NCBI RefSeq assembly: GCF_047607725.1
Contig: NZ_JBLKSS010000197.1
Location: 1 to 6,452, forward strand
Reading direction: 5' to 3'
DNA length: 6,452 nucleotides
DNA from: JBLKSS01 sp047607725
GTDB lineage: Bacteria > Pseudomonadota > Gammaproteobacteria > Enterobacterales > Enterobacteriaceae
Shown one piece after another: positions 1-6,452 of the stretch; the stretch's first letter is position 1; each line of letters begins with the position of its first letter. The position numbers and the translations under genes were made by a program. The notes under the pieces were generated by a model. The model made no database searches. It worked only from the letters and a program-made list of their open reading frames with translations, and had not been told where the DNA came from.

Positions 1-183
1 TATCACAAACTTCAGAACCACTAATTTCATATCACTCAAACCGGGATGGAAATAAAAGTCATTAAAATCAATACAATGTGAAAATGCAATGAGCATAAGC
101 GTGTAACGTAGGTTTACTGTCGCATACAACAAACCCACCAATAATTCAAGACGTCCTCCACGGGGCGCTTACCTCTGCAATAA
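1..183. other. AT-rich non-coding block, possible upstream region of a gene left of the window
   Basis: No convincing reading frame is present on either strand. The stretch is clearly richer in A and T than the rest of the window, which suits a promoter region. On the minus strand there is a possible sigma-70 promoter: TTGCAT (84-89), a 17-bp spacer, and TTTAAT (61-66), firing leftwards out of the window. This would fit a minus-strand gene starting left of position 1. From memory, a monomeric isocitrate dehydrogenase gene lies near cspD-clpS-clpA in Pseudomonas aeruginosa, so cspD is one guess, but nothing in the window confirms it. Confidence 0.4.
61..89 (-). promoter_or_regulatory. candidate leftward sigma-70 promoter
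   Basis: On the minus strand TTGCAT (-35, 84-89) is separated by exactly 17 bp from TTTAAT (-10, 61-66, five of six matches to consensus). The -35 box matches only at its first three bases. The A+T-rich setting and the correct spacing are the only support. Confidence 0.25.
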
Positions 184-205
184 CACCGCGCCGCCCGGCG
201 CGGTG
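184..205. terminator. perfect GC-rich hairpin, possible terminator for the minus-strand icd gene
   Basis: A perfect 9-bp stem (CACCGCGCC at 184-192, GGCGCGGTG at 197-205) closes a 4-nt loop. Read on the minus strand, downstream of the isocitrate dehydrogenase gene, the stem is followed by TTATT, a weak T-rich tail. It is about 105 bp beyond the stop codon. It could be the main intrinsic terminator of that gene, or simply an RNA-stabilising 3' hairpin. Confidence 0.45.
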
Positions 206-243
206 AGTCAATCGCCTCCCGCTCATGACAACGCACAGGCCCC

Positions 244-268
244 TGCGCCGCCGAATGCGGCGCATTTT
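244..268 (+). terminator. hairpin with T-tail on the plus strand
   Basis: A perfect 8-bp stem (TGCGCCGC at 244-251, GCGGCGCA at 257-264) with a 5-nt loop is followed directly by TTTT (265-268). This is the shape of an intrinsic terminator for plus-strand transcription. No plus-strand gene lies upstream within the window, so it may end transcripts entering from the left, block transcription into the antisense of icd, or end a small RNA. The T-tract is short. Confidence 0.45.
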
Positions 269-279
269 CGCTAATGCGT

Positions 280-300
280 GCCGGGCACGGGCTGCCCGGC
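280..300. other. perfect GC-rich hairpin just after the icd stop codon
   Basis: A perfect 8-bp stem (GCCGGGCA at 280-287, TGCCCGGC at 293-300) with a 5-nt loop lies 8 bp past the stop codon of the minus-strand isocitrate dehydrogenase gene. No T-run follows on either strand, so it is more likely a 3' stabilising hairpin than a complete intrinsic terminator. Confidence 0.4.
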
Positions 301-308
301 GGCCTGCT

Positions 309-2540
309 TTAGGCGCCCACCGCCTGTAGCACGGCGTTAAGGGTGGCGCTTTGGCACATGGCTTTGCTGGTCAGCGCGGGATCCGGATGATAATAGCCGC
401 CGATATCCACCGCTTTACCCTGCACCAGATTCAGCTCCGACACAATTTTCTGTTCATTGTCAGCCAACGTGCGCGCGAGCTCGGTGAACTGCTGCTTTAA
501 CGCCGTGTCCTCGTTCTGCTCCGCCAGCGCCTGCGCCCAGAACAGCGCCAGATAGAAGTGACTGCCGCGGTTGTCCAGCTCACCGACTTTACGGGAAGGG
601 GATTTGTTAGCGTCGAGGAACTTGCCGGTTGCCTGATCCAGCGTTTTCGCCAGCACTTTGGCCTTGCTGTTGCCGGCAGTGATACCGACATGCTCCAGTG
701 AGGCGGACAGAGCCAGGAATTCCCCCAGCGAATCCCAGCGCAGGTGGTTTTCCTTCACAAACTGTTGGACATGTTTGGGGGCGGAACCGCCGGCGCCGGT
801 TTCAAACAGGCCGCCGCCCGCCATCAGCGGCACGATGGAGAGCATTTTGGCGCTGGTGCCCAGCTCCATGATAGGGAAGAGATCCGTCAAATAATCGCGC
901 AGCACGTTGCCGGTGACCGAAATGGTGTCCTTGCCCGCGCGGATCCACTCGATGGAAAAACGCGTGGCGTCGACCGGGGACAGGATACGGATATCCAGCC
1001 CGCGGGTATCATTATCTTGCAAATAACGCTGCACTTTCTCAATCATGCGCGCATCGTGCGCACGGGCCGGATCGAGCCAGAATACCGCCGGCGTATCGGA
1101 TTCACGGGCGCGGTTGACCGCCAGCTTCACCCAATCCTGAATCGGCGCATCCTTAGCCTGGCACATGCGCCAGATATCGCCCGCCTCCACCGAATGCGCC
1201 AGCAGCACATTGCCCGCCTCATCAGCCACCTGCACCACGCCGTCGTCCGGGATCTGGAAGGTCTTGTCATGGGAGCCGTATTCTTCGGCCTTTTGCGCCA
1301 TCAGCCCCACGTTGGGCACGCTGCCCATGGTCTTGGGATCAAAAGCGCCATGCTGCTTGCAATCTTCAATTACCGCCTGGTAAACGCCGGCGTAGCAGCG
1401 GTCGGGAATGATTGCCTTGGTATCATGCAGTTGGCCGTCAGGCCCCCACATTTTGCCGGAAGCGCGAATCATCGCCGGCATTGAAGCATCCACGATTACA
1501 TCGCTAGGTACATGCAAGTTGGTAATGCCTTTGTCGGAATTCACCATGGCAAGCGATGGCCGCTCGGCGTACAACGCCTCGATGGCTTGTGTGATCTCCG
1601 CCTGTTCATCGGCCGGCAATTCCTTGATCTTTACGTATAAATCGCCGATACCGTTGTTGGCGTCGAAGCCCAGCGTTTTCAGTTTATCGTTATAGCGGGC
1701 CAGCACCTCTTTATAGAATTCAGACACCACGATGCCGAACATAATCGGATCCGACACCTTCATCATAGTCGCTTTCAAATGCAGCGACAGCAGCACTCCC
1801 TGCCGTTTGGCATCGATGATCTGCTGCGCGATAAAGCTGCTCAACGCCTTTTTGCTCATGACCGCGGCGTCGATGATTTCGCAGGCGTTCACCGCCGTTT
1901 TGGCTTTTAAAACCTGCTTGGCGCCATCGCGGCCAACGAGGGTGATACTGACGTTACCATCGCGTTCAATCAGCGCGGATTTCTCGCTGCCGTAGAAATC
2001 GCCCTCTTGCATATGGGCAACGTGGGATTGGGACGATGCCATCCATTCGCCCATGCGGTGCGGGTGTTTGCGGGCATAATTCTTCACCGACAGCGGCGCG
2101 CGGCGATCGGAGTTGCCTTCGCGCAGAACCGGGTTAACCGCGCTACCTTTGATTTTGTCGTAGCGGGCCTTGGCCTCTTTTTGGGCATCTGAGTTCGGCT
2201 CGTCGACATAATCCGGCACCGCATAGCCCTGCGTTTGCAGCTCTTTAATGGCGGCTTTCAGCTGCGGCAGCGAGGCGCTAATATTCGGCAGCTTGATGAT
2301 ATTGGCTTGCGGCGTCACCGCCAGTTGGCCCAGCTCCGCCAGGTGATCCGACAGGCGCTGATCCGATTGCAGATATTCGGGGAAATTGGCGAGAATACGG
2401 CCCGCCAGCGAGATATCGCGGGTCTCGACGGCGATCCCCTGGGATTGGATGAACGCACGGATGATCGGCAGCAGCGAATAGGTCGCCAGCGCTGGGGCTT
2501 CATCGGTGAGCGTATAGATAATCTTGGACGTCGTAGTCAT
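309..2540 (-). CDS. icd: NADP-dependent isocitrate dehydrogenase, monomeric type
   Basis: The 743-residue product matches the monomeric isocitrate dehydrogenase family (about 740 residues, as in Azotobacter vinelandii) over its whole length. The enzyme works in the cytoplasm, oxidising isocitrate to 2-oxoglutarate with CO2 release and NADPH formation in the TCA cycle. Allowing for one extra residue at the N-terminus, the substrate and metal residues known from the Azotobacter enzyme are all present: Ser133, Asn136, Arg140, Arg146, Lys256, Asp351, Tyr421, Arg548, Asp549 and Asp553. So are the NADP-contacting His590, Arg601 and Arg650. The family is unrelated in length and fold arrangement to the ~416-residue dimeric Icd of E. 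coli. The start ATG at 2540 has an AGGAG (2557-2553) about 12 nt upstream, slightly far but plausible. No frameshift or internal stop is seen, unlike most neighbours. Some annotations call this gene idh or icd2. Confidence 0.96.
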   Translation of the reverse strand: MTTTSKIIYTLTDEAPALATYSLLPIIRAFIQSQGIAVETRDISLAGRILANFPEYLQSDQRLSDHLAELGQLAVTPQANIIKLPNISASLPQLKAAIKELQTQGYAVPDYVDEPNSDAQKEAKARYDKIKGSAVNPVLREGNSDRRAPLSVKNYARKHPHRMGEWMASSQSHVAHMQEGDFYGSEKSALIERDGNVSITLVGRDGAKQVLKAKTAVNACEIIDAAVMSKKALSSFIAQQIIDAKRQGVLLSLHLKATMMKVSDPIMFGIVVSEFYKEVLARYNDKLKTLGFDANNGIGDLYVKIKELPADEQAEITQAIEALYAERPSLAMVNSDKGITNLHVPSDVIVDASMPAMIRASGKMWGPDGQLHDTKAIIPDRCYAGVYQAVIEDCKQHGAFDPKTMGSVPNVGLMAQKAEEYGSHDKTFQIPDDGVVQVADEAGNVLLAHSVEAGDIWRMCQAKDAPIQDWVKLAVNRARESDTPAVFWLDPARAHDARMIEKVQRYLQDNDTRGLDIRILSPVDATRFSIEWIRAGKDTISVTGNVLRDYLTDLFPIMELGTSAKMLSIVPLMAGGGLFETGAGGSAPKHVQQFVKENHLRWDSLGEFLALSASLEHVGITAGNSKAKVLAKTLDQATGKFLDANKSPSRKVGELDNRGSHFYLALFWAQALAEQNEDTALKQQFTELARTLADNEQKIVSELNLVQGKAVDIGGYYHPDPALTSKAMCQSATLNAVLQAVGA

Positions 2541-2862
2541 TTATTACGTTAACTCCTCTCTCTCATAGCGATTGCAACTATCGTGAAGAGTACCGAACCG
2601 TTGCGTTCACCGTTGACACCCGTTGGGAGCATAAGCGGAAACGCGGGTTTTCCGGATAACACTTCCTGGTGCTAAGTGGGCAGAGTGGATCTGCGAAGTG
2701 GCTGAGATATCTGACTGATAACCTCTGCGTTGTTGGCGGACCTATTTACATTGTAGTGTGACGCCAGGCCGTTACTGTGCAGCAGGGGTCCGGGCCCAGT
2801 CAACCCGGTTGTCACTCTGCTGATTATTTTTTGTTGCGATAATGTTCCCATTTTGTAAACGT
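2541..2862. other. intergenic region upstream of icd, no gene seen
   Basis: This 320-bp gap separates the icd start from the stop codon of the ybbP remnant. I recognise no protein remnant in any frame. On the minus strand it holds an AGGAG for icd (2557-2553), three CAACGG direct repeats (2625-2598), and an isolated -10-like TACAAT (2755-2750) without a good -35 partner. The icd promoter should lie here but cannot be placed with confidence. A short AT-rich patch, including a six-base T-run on the plus strand, lies around 2821-2852. Confidence 0.55.
2598..2625 (-). promoter_or_regulatory. three CAACGG direct repeats upstream of icd
   Basis: On the minus strand CAACGG occurs at 2625-2620, 2615-2610 and 2603-2598, with start-to-start spacing of 10 and 12 bp, close to one helical turn. 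The array lies about 60-85 bp upstream of the icd start codon. It may be a binding site for a regulator contacting one face of the DNA. No named regulator is recognised and chance is possible. Confidence 0.25.
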
Positions 2863-2866
2863 TTAC
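2855..2866. promoter_or_regulatory. LacI/GalR-type palindrome, candidate operator
   Basis: GTAAACGTTTAC is a perfect 12-bp palindrome with the central AAACGTTT found in operators of LacI/GalR-family repressors (PurR, GalR and CcpA-type sites share this core). It overlaps the stop codon of the ybbP remnant and lies about 315 bp upstream of icd. A 12-bp palindrome is expected about once or twice by chance in a window of this size, so only the match to a known core makes it notable. Confidence 0.25.
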
Positions 2867-3070
2867 GTCCAATCCTGTCCCGGCCGTCCCTTTCTTTGCA
2901 CCAGACGGGCGCCAAGCAAGGTCCCCAGCAGCGATAAAAGCAGCATACCCCCGAGCGGCAGCGCCCACCACAGATAAGGATCCGGCCGGGCGGGGAAATC
3001 GAAAACCCGCCGCACAACAGCACCAGATGGAGGGGGTTCGCCATTCGCGCCAGAACCAACGTGCTATCAT
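2863..3070 (-). pseudogene. ybbP: ybbP remnant, inner-membrane permease of the YbbA-YbbP ABC transporter
   Basis: Two fragments of YbbP survive. Positions 3070-3029 encode MIARWFWREWRTPS, close to the start of E. coli YbbP. Positions 3006-2863, in a different frame, encode the last 47 residues, with VFDFP, PDPYLWWALP, the membrane segment GMLLLSLLGTLLGARLV and a TAA stop. The E. coli protein has about 800 residues, so roughly 740 codons are missing, removed by an out-of-frame deletion with its junction near 3007-3028. The start codon still overlaps the ybbA stop as ATGA, the normal arrangement for translational coupling. Translation from the old start would run into unrelated sequence. No working permease can be made, which removes the partner of YbbA. 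Confidence 0.9.
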
Positions 3071-3753
3071 GCCACTTCCTCCAGCCGGCCGTCCTGTAAA
3101 CGCAGACGGCGTTCACAGCGCGCGGCCAGTTGCCTGTCGGGCGTTACCAGAATCAGGGTGGTGGCGAAATCCCGGTTCAGGCTGAACAGCTGATCGGCGA
3201 TGCGATCGCCGGTGACGCGGTCCAAGTTGCTGGTCGGCTCGTCGGCGAACAAAATCTGCGGCCGGCCGCTGAACGCGCGCGCCAGCGCAACCCGCTGCTG
3301 TTCGCCGCCGGAGAGCTGGGCGGGCAAATGAGACAAACGTTGCCCCAGCCCCAGCTGCGTCAACAGGGTCATCGCCTGTTCGCGGCTTTGACGCTCGCCT
3401 TCCCCTCGCAGCAGCGCCGGCAATTGCACGTTCTCCAACGCCGTCAGGGTGGGAAGCAGCATGAAGGATTGAAACACAAAACCGATATGGCGGGCGCGCA
3501 GCGCAGCGCGGCGTTCTTCATTCAGCGCCGTCAGGTCGTGCCCCAGCAAATGTACGGCGCCGTCGCTACCGTCGTCGAGTCCGGCCAAGATCCCCAGCAG
3601 GGTGAATTTCCCCGCTCCGGACTCGCCAATTAGCACAATCGTCTGCGCGGGTTTGACAACCAGCTCAACTCCGGTAAAGATGAAGATATGGTGTTCACCT
3701 TGACCGACGTGCTTACTAAGATGATGAACTCCAAGAACGTTTTCCGCTGGCAT
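3067..3753 (-). CDS. ybbA: YbbA, ABC transporter ATP-binding protein, full length but probably dead
   Basis: The 228-residue product is colinear with E. coli YbbA, the cytoplasmic ATPase of the YbbA-YbbP transporter in the LolD/MacB-like group. The Q-loop (Gln95), the signature LSGGEQQR (147-154) and the Walker B region with DE at 171-172 are intact. Two catalytic positions are not. The Walker A motif reads GESGAGKFT, with Phe50 where Ser/Thr normally coordinates Mg and phosphate. The H-loop reads VTPD, with Pro205 in place of the switch His. Each needs one base change (TCC to TTC, CAC to CCC). The D-loop region also has Ser175 for the usual Gly. An AAGGAAAGGG stretch just upstream of ATG 3753 is a good ribosome site. 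The frame is open, but with its permease ybbP deleted and two key residues lost it is most likely a pseudogene in waiting. Confidence 0.93.
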   Translation of the reverse strand: MPAENVLGVHHLSKHVGQGEHHIFIFTGVELVVKPAQTIVLIGESGAGKFTLLGILAGLDDGSDGAVHLLGHDLTALNEERRAALRARHIGFVFQSFMLLPTLTALENVQLPALLRGEGERQSREQAMTLLTQLGLGQRLSHLPAQLSGGEQQRVALARAFSGRPQILFADEPTSNLDRVTGDRIADQLFSLNRDFATTLILVTPDRQLAARCERRLRLQDGRLEEVA

Positions 3754-4360
3754 TTCCCTTTCCTTATTCTGTTGAGTCTGGTAAGCGTTCGGGCGCTGGC
3801 CGCCGATACGCTCTTGGTTCTGGGCGACAGTCTAAGCGCCGGTTACCGCATGCCCGCCGCACGGGCCTGGCCCGCGCTGCTGGCCGCGCGCTGGCCGCAG
3901 GACGATAACGCCATCCAGGTGGTTAACGCCAGCATCAGCGGAGATACCGCCACCCAGGGTGTAGCCCGCCTGCCGGCGCTGCTGCGCCAGCATAAGCCAC
4001 GCTGGGTGGTCATCGAGCTGGGCGGGAATGATGGTCTGCGCGGTTTTCCGCCGTCGCAGATCGAACAAGATTTGGTCAAAGCCATTACCTTAAGCCAACA
4101 GGCGGGTGCGCAGCCCCTACTCATGCAGATCCGCCTGCCGTCGAATTACTGCAAGCGCTATACGGAAACCTTCAGCGCCATGTATCCGACGCTGGCGAGC
4201 AGGTACGCCGTTCCCTTACTGCCGTTCTTTCATGGAGCAAGTTTATCTGCGGCCGGAGTGGATGCAAGATGACGGCATACATCCCAATCCGGACGCTCAG
4301 CCCTTCATCGCGTAATGGATGGCGGACCGCCTGCTGCCTTTACTTAAACATGAATCATAG
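3721..4360 (+). pseudogene. tesA: tesA, acyl-CoA thioesterase I / lysophospholipase L1, frameshifted
   Basis: From ATG 3721 the frame matches E. coli TesA, a periplasmic SGNH hydrolase: a signal peptide (about residues 1-27, ending RALA), GDSLSAGY with catalytic Ser37 (mature Ser10), and GGND (101-104). After residue 170 there is one extra base near 4231 (CATGGAG where ATGGAG is expected). The original frame then ends at TGA 4270-4272 after an unrelated 13-residue tail. The lost C-terminus is still readable one base over from 4232: MEQVYLRPEWMQDDGIHPN, carrying catalytic Asp (4271-4273) and His (4280-4282). It is broken again by a TAA (4313-4315) and closes at TAG 4358-4360. The truncated product lacks two of three catalytic-triad residues and cannot work. 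The start overlaps the divergent ybbA start by 33 bp, as in E. coli. An upstream in-frame ATG at 3688 is not used in relatives. Confidence 0.93.
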
Positions 4361-5165
4361 GCAAGGAGAGCGCAATTTGGGTAAAGTTATGCAAAAAGCC
4401 GTGCTGATTACCGGTTGCTCCAGCGGTATCGGCTTGGTGGCGGCCCGGTATCTGTGCACGCGCGGCTACCGGGTGCTGGCCGCCTGCCGCCAAACGCGGG
4501 ACGTGGCGCGGCTGGCGGCGGAGGGCTTTGAGGCCCTGGCGCTGGATTTGAACGACCCGCAAAGCGTTGACGCCGACGACGACGAGGTGTTGCGGCTGAC
4601 CGGCAGCCGGCTGTACGGACTCTTCAACAATGCGGGCTACGGCATGTATGGCCGCCTTGACACCTTAAGCCGGGGTCAGCTGGAACAGCAATTTTCCGCT
4701 AATCTGTTCGGTATTCATCAATTGACCCGGCTGCTGCTGCCTGCCATGGTACCTCATGGCGAGGGGCGGATTATCCAGACCAGTTCGGTCATGGGGCTGG
4801 TATGCACGCCGGGCCGGGGCGCCTATGCCGCCTCTAAGTTTGCCCTGGAGGCATGGTCGGACACGCTGCGCATGGAGCTGCACGGCAGCGGCGTGCAGGT
4901 CAGTCTGATTGAACCGGGTCCCATCGCCACGTCATTTAGCACTAACCTGACCCACACCCGGGCCGATCAGCCGGTAATCAACCCGGCTATCGCCCGACGC
5001 TTTACTCTGCCGCCGGAGGCCGTTTTGCCGAAACTGCGCCATGCGCTGGAAAGTCCCCGGGACAGATTACGTTATCCGGTTACCCTGGTGGCGCACGCTC
5101 TGACGTGGTTGCGTCGCCTCCTGCCAGGGCGCTGCCTGGATTGGCTTTTACGCGGCAAGCATTGA
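4350..5165 (+). CDS. ybbO: YbbO, short-chain dehydrogenase/reductase
   Basis: The 271-residue product is colinear with E. coli YbbO (269 residues), a cytoplasmic NADP-dependent reductase of the classical SDR fold reported to act on aldehydes. Visible motifs are the nucleotide loop TGCSSGIG (21-28), NNAG (93-96), Asn118, the catalytic Ser in TSSVMG (about 145-146), YAASK with Tyr159 and Lys163, and EPGPI (188-192). No stop or frameshift is present, so it is the only clearly intact gene of the ybb block. The ATG at 4350 overlaps the end of tesA (TAG 4358-4360), as in E. coli. However, the best ribosome site, AAGGAG (4363-4368), sits 8 nt before an in-frame TTG at 4377. A further ATG lies at 4389 (MQKAVLITG). 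The true start may be one of these, which would shorten the protein by 9 or 13 residues without touching the fold. Confidence 0.94.
   Translation: MNHRQGERNLGKVMQKAVLITGCSSGIGLVAARYLCTRGYRVLAACRQTRDVARLAAEGFEALALDLNDPQSVDADDDEVLRLTGSRLYGLFNNAGYGMYGRLDTLSRGQLEQQFSANLFGIHQLTRLLLPAMVPHGEGRIIQTSSVMGLVCTPGRGAYAASKFALEAWSDTLRMELHGSGVQVSLIEPGPIATSFSTNLTHTRADQPVINPAIARRFTLPPEAVLPKLRHALESPRDRLRYPVTLVAHALTWLRRLLPGRCLDWLLRGKH
4363..4368 (+). promoter_or_regulatory. AAGGAG ribosome site that may set a TTG start for ybbO
   Basis: This strong Shine-Dalgarno sequence lies inside the annotated N-terminus of ybbO. It is 8 nt before TTG 4377, which is ideal spacing, and 20 nt before ATG 4389, which is too far. 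It argues for initiation at TTG 4377 rather than at ATG 4350. Confidence 0.45.
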
Positions 5166-5216
5166 AGCGCGGCACGCACGCCCCCATGTATTGCCAAAAC
5201 CATTGAGAGAAATTGC

Positions 5217-6179
5217 ATGTTAAACGCCACGGTAGTTGAAATTAACGAAACCAACCTGCAGCAAACGCTGGAACAATCCATGCAGGTGCCGGTGCTGGAC
5301 AAGCTGGCGCAGGAATACTCCGGGCAATTCGTGCTGGCGAAGGTAGACTGCGACGAACAGCAGCATGTCGCCGCCCAATTCGGCCTGCGCGCCATCCCCA
5401 CCGTGTATCTGTTCAAGGAGGGTCAGCCGCTTGACGGTTTTCAGGAGCCCCAGCCGGAAGAGGCGGTGAGCGAACTGCTGACCCGCGCCTTGCCTGATCC
5501 CGCCGAGCTGCAATTGCAGGAGGCCACGGCGCTGGTGCAGGCGGGCGATTTCGCCGGGGCGCTGCCACTTTTGAAAGCGCTGTGGCAGGAACCCAAGCCC
5601 GCCAGCGAAGCCGGCCTGTTGCTGGCGGAAACCTATCTGCAACTCAATCGTCCCGATGATGCGCAGGCGGTGCTGGACCAGTTCCCGCAGCAGGATAAAG
5701 ATACGCGCTACCAGGGTTTACTGGCGCAGATCGAGCTGCTGCGCCAGGCGGCAGATACGCCGGAAATTCAGCAGTTGCAACAACAGGTGCAACATGCGCC
5801 GCACGATGCCGCGCTGGCGGTCCAGCTGGCCCTTCAGCTCCATCAGGTGGGACGTAATGAGGAAGCTCTAGAGCTGTTGATGGGCCATTTGAAAAACGAT
5901 CTTGGCGCCGCCGACGGCGAAGCGCGTAAAATCCTGATGGATATTCTGGCGGCACTGGGCACTGGGCACTGGGCACTGGCGATGCGCTGGCGAGCAAATA
6001 CCGCCGCCAGCTTTATTCCCTGCTGTATTAATCCTTTCCGAACGCCAGGCGCGCCATGGGGAACGCCTGCCCTCTTTTGCCGTCCGGCCTCATGCGCCGG
6101 CGGCGAATATCGCAAAAAACGCGCCTGGCGTCGCTCAACGGTAACGATCCCCTCCCTTTTATTGCGTGAATCACTGTAA
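5217..6179 (+). CDS. ybbN: degraded YbbN (CnoX) chaperedoxin, probably non-functional
   Basis: The product matches E. coli YbbN/CnoX (284 residues), a cytoplasmic thioredoxin-like plus TPR protein that protects substrates under oxidative stress and hands them to GroEL. Two lesions are visible. After Leu27 (PVL) the protein jumps to DKLAQEY, losing 18 residues that in E. coli hold the strand FYFW and the SQHC site equivalent to the thioredoxin CxxC; the frame is kept. After Gly250 a 14-bp tandem expansion (5954-5974) shifts the frame. The normal last 16 residues (GDALASKYRRQLYSLLY, TAA 6029-6031) remain in another frame and are replaced by about 70 residues of read-through ending at 6179. Residues 45 (VDCD), 60-61 (cis-Pro loop AIPT) and the TPR part (about 95-240) are conserved. 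Loss of the conserved C-terminal helix, reported to bind GroEL, and of half the thioredoxin core suggests a pseudogene. GAGAGA lies 6 nt before the ATG. Confidence 0.9.
   Translation: MLNATVVEINETNLQQTLEQSMQVPVLDKLAQEYSGQFVLAKVDCDEQQHVAAQFGLRAIPTVYLFKEGQPLDGFQEPQPEEAVSELLTRALPDPAELQLQEATALVQAGDFAGALPLLKALWQEPKPASEAGLLLAETYLQLNRPDDAQAVLDQFPQQDKDTRYQGLLAQIELLRQAADTPEIQQLQQQVQHAPHDAALAVQLALQLHQVGRNEEALELLMGHLKNDLGAADGEARKILMDILAALGTGHWALAMRWRANTAASFIPCCINPFRTPGAPWGTPALFCRPASCAGGEYRKKRAWRRSTVTIPSLLLRESL
5954..5974 (+). repeat. three tandem copies of ACTGGGC inside ybbN
   Basis: ACTGGGC is repeated head to tail at 5954-5960, 5961-5967 and 5968-5974 and is followed by a partial copy (ACTGG). Relatives are expected to carry one copy here, encoding ALGTGD. 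The two extra copies add 14 bp and shift the reading frame, which creates the abnormal C-terminus. Replication slippage is the likely origin. Confidence 0.85.
6042..6131. repeat. 12-bp perfect inverted repeat with a 66-bp interior
   Basis: ACGCCAGGCGCG (6042-6053) is the exact reverse complement of CGCGCCTGGCGT (6120-6131). It begins 11 bp after the ancestral ybbN stop codon. It could form a long-looped stem in ybbN mRNA or be a scar of a small element. No T-run follows on the plus strand, so it is not a standard terminator. Confidence 0.45.
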
Positions 6180-6272
6180 CCTTGCGCGCTTTGTTGTATC
6201 TTCTCTTCTATAACACATGTCCCGCCGCAGAGCGCAGGAGGGTTGCCCGGCGCGTTATTCTCTGGCACTGAA

Positions 6273-6278
6273 AAGGAG
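6273..6278 (+). promoter_or_regulatory. AAGGAG ribosome site of the interrupted qmcA
   Basis: AAGGAG lies 9 nt upstream of ATG 6288, a strong and well-spaced Shine-Dalgarno sequence. It supports a genuine gene start at 6288 even though only a few codons follow before the mobile-element sequence. Confidence 0.6.
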
Positions 6279-6287
6279 TCTTCACCT

Positions 6288-6313
6288 ATGTTAATGGTCA
6301 TTCCCGTTCTGGT
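6288..6313 (+). pseudogene. qmcA: probable start of qmcA (SPFH/band-7 membrane protein), cut by an insertion
   Basis: From ATG 6288 the frame reads MLMVIPVLV, resembling the first residues of E. coli QmcA (MLIFIPILI), the start of its N-terminal membrane anchor. QmcA is an inner-membrane SPFH protein and lies near ybbN on the same strand in E. coli. A strong ribosome site precedes it. After about nine codons the sequence stops resembling QmcA and becomes a repeat-rich mobile-element end; the open frame closes at TAG 6435-6437. The identification rests on a very short match plus position, so it is tentative, although the abrupt change of character is clear. Confidence 0.5.
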
Positions 6314-6452
6314 TGCAGATTCCGACGTATCCGATCATCTGTTCCGGCGACATCCGATCAGTTATTCCGATATTTTCCGATCACCCATTCCAGTGATATT
6401 CGATCACGTGTTCGCTCATCTTCTGACTCGGTTTTAGTCTATTTTTCCTGTG
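6314..6452. mobile_element. terminus of a probable IS21-family insertion sequence (partial, runs off the window)
   Basis: From about 6314 the sequence starts with TG and contains TTCCGA/CCGATCA motifs in a regular array, the style of IS21-family ends, which carry several subterminal transposase-binding repeats and end in TG/CA. The transposase genes (istA/istB) would lie beyond position 6452. Whether this is the left or right end cannot be told. The boundary at 6314 is inferred from the TG dinucleotide and from where the qmcA-like codons stop. Confidence 0.55.
6331..6422 (+). repeat. four 23-bp periodic repeats (YCGATCA + 4-nt gap + TTCC-like)
   Basis: CCGATCA occurs at 6331, 6354 and 6377, and TCGATCA at 6400, each exactly 23 bp after the last. 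In the units a TTCCG, TTCCG, TTCCA or TTCGC follows at the same offset (units' positions 12-16). A partial fifth copy with TTCCGA lies at 6320-6325. Spacing close to two helical turns suits repeated protein binding sites. These are read as subterminal transposase-binding repeats. Confidence 0.8.

Larger units (their letters stand above)
6032..6287. other. former ybbN-qmcA spacer, partly read as a ybbN extension
   Basis: After the ancestral ybbN stop (6029-6031) no recognisable gene is present. The first part, to 6179, is translated only as the frameshifted tail of ybbN. It contains a perfect 12-bp inverted repeat (6042-6053 and 6120-6131) and a smaller GC-rich hairpin near 6080-6106. An isolated TATAAC (6209-6214) could be a -10 box for the next gene but has no convincing -35 at the right distance. 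The stretch ends with the ribosome site of the next gene. Confidence 0.5.

Overview
The window looks like the chromosome of a gammaproteobacterium of the Enterobacterales in an early phase of genome decay. A Sodalis-like insect symbiont is the best guess. The basis is close protein similarity and gene order matching the E. coli ybbN-ybbO-tesA-ybbA-ybbP block, several different fresh inactivating lesions in neighbouring genes, and an insertion-sequence end at the right edge. The species assignment is inference; the decay is read directly from the sequence.

Layout. Positions 1-308 hold no gene: an AT-rich block (1-183) is followed by three perfect GC-rich hairpins. Positions 309-2540 (minus) encode an intact monomeric NADP-dependent isocitrate dehydrogenase. 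Positions 2541-2862 are an intergenic region with candidate regulatory sequences. On the minus strand, 3753-2863 carries ybbA followed by a collapsed ybbP. YbbA is full length but has lost the Walker A Ser/Thr and the H-loop His; ybbP keeps only its first ~14 and last ~47 codons, in different frames. Divergent on the plus strand, and overlapping ybbA by 33 bp, comes tesA (frameshift plus nonsense codon), then an intact SDR reductase ybbO. Next is ybbN/cnoX, with an in-frame 18-codon loss in the thioredoxin domain and a 7-bp repeat expansion that replaces its C-terminus. A probable qmcA start at 6288 is cut after about nine codons by what looks like the end of an IS21-family element, marked by four TCGATCA-type repeats spaced exactly 23 bp.

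How the genes relate. In free-living relatives YbbA-YbbP is an ABC transporter, TesA a periplasmic thioesterase/lysophospholipase, YbbO an aldehyde reductase, YbbN/CnoX a GroEL-linked chaperedoxin and QmcA a membrane SPFH protein. Here the transporter, thioesterase, chaperedoxin and SPFH protein appear lost or badly damaged, while the TCA-cycle enzyme and the reductase remain open. I see no new multi-gene system. The most interesting content is the record of gene decay: several mutation types side by side, including an ATPase that is silently dead but still open, and the mobile-element end.
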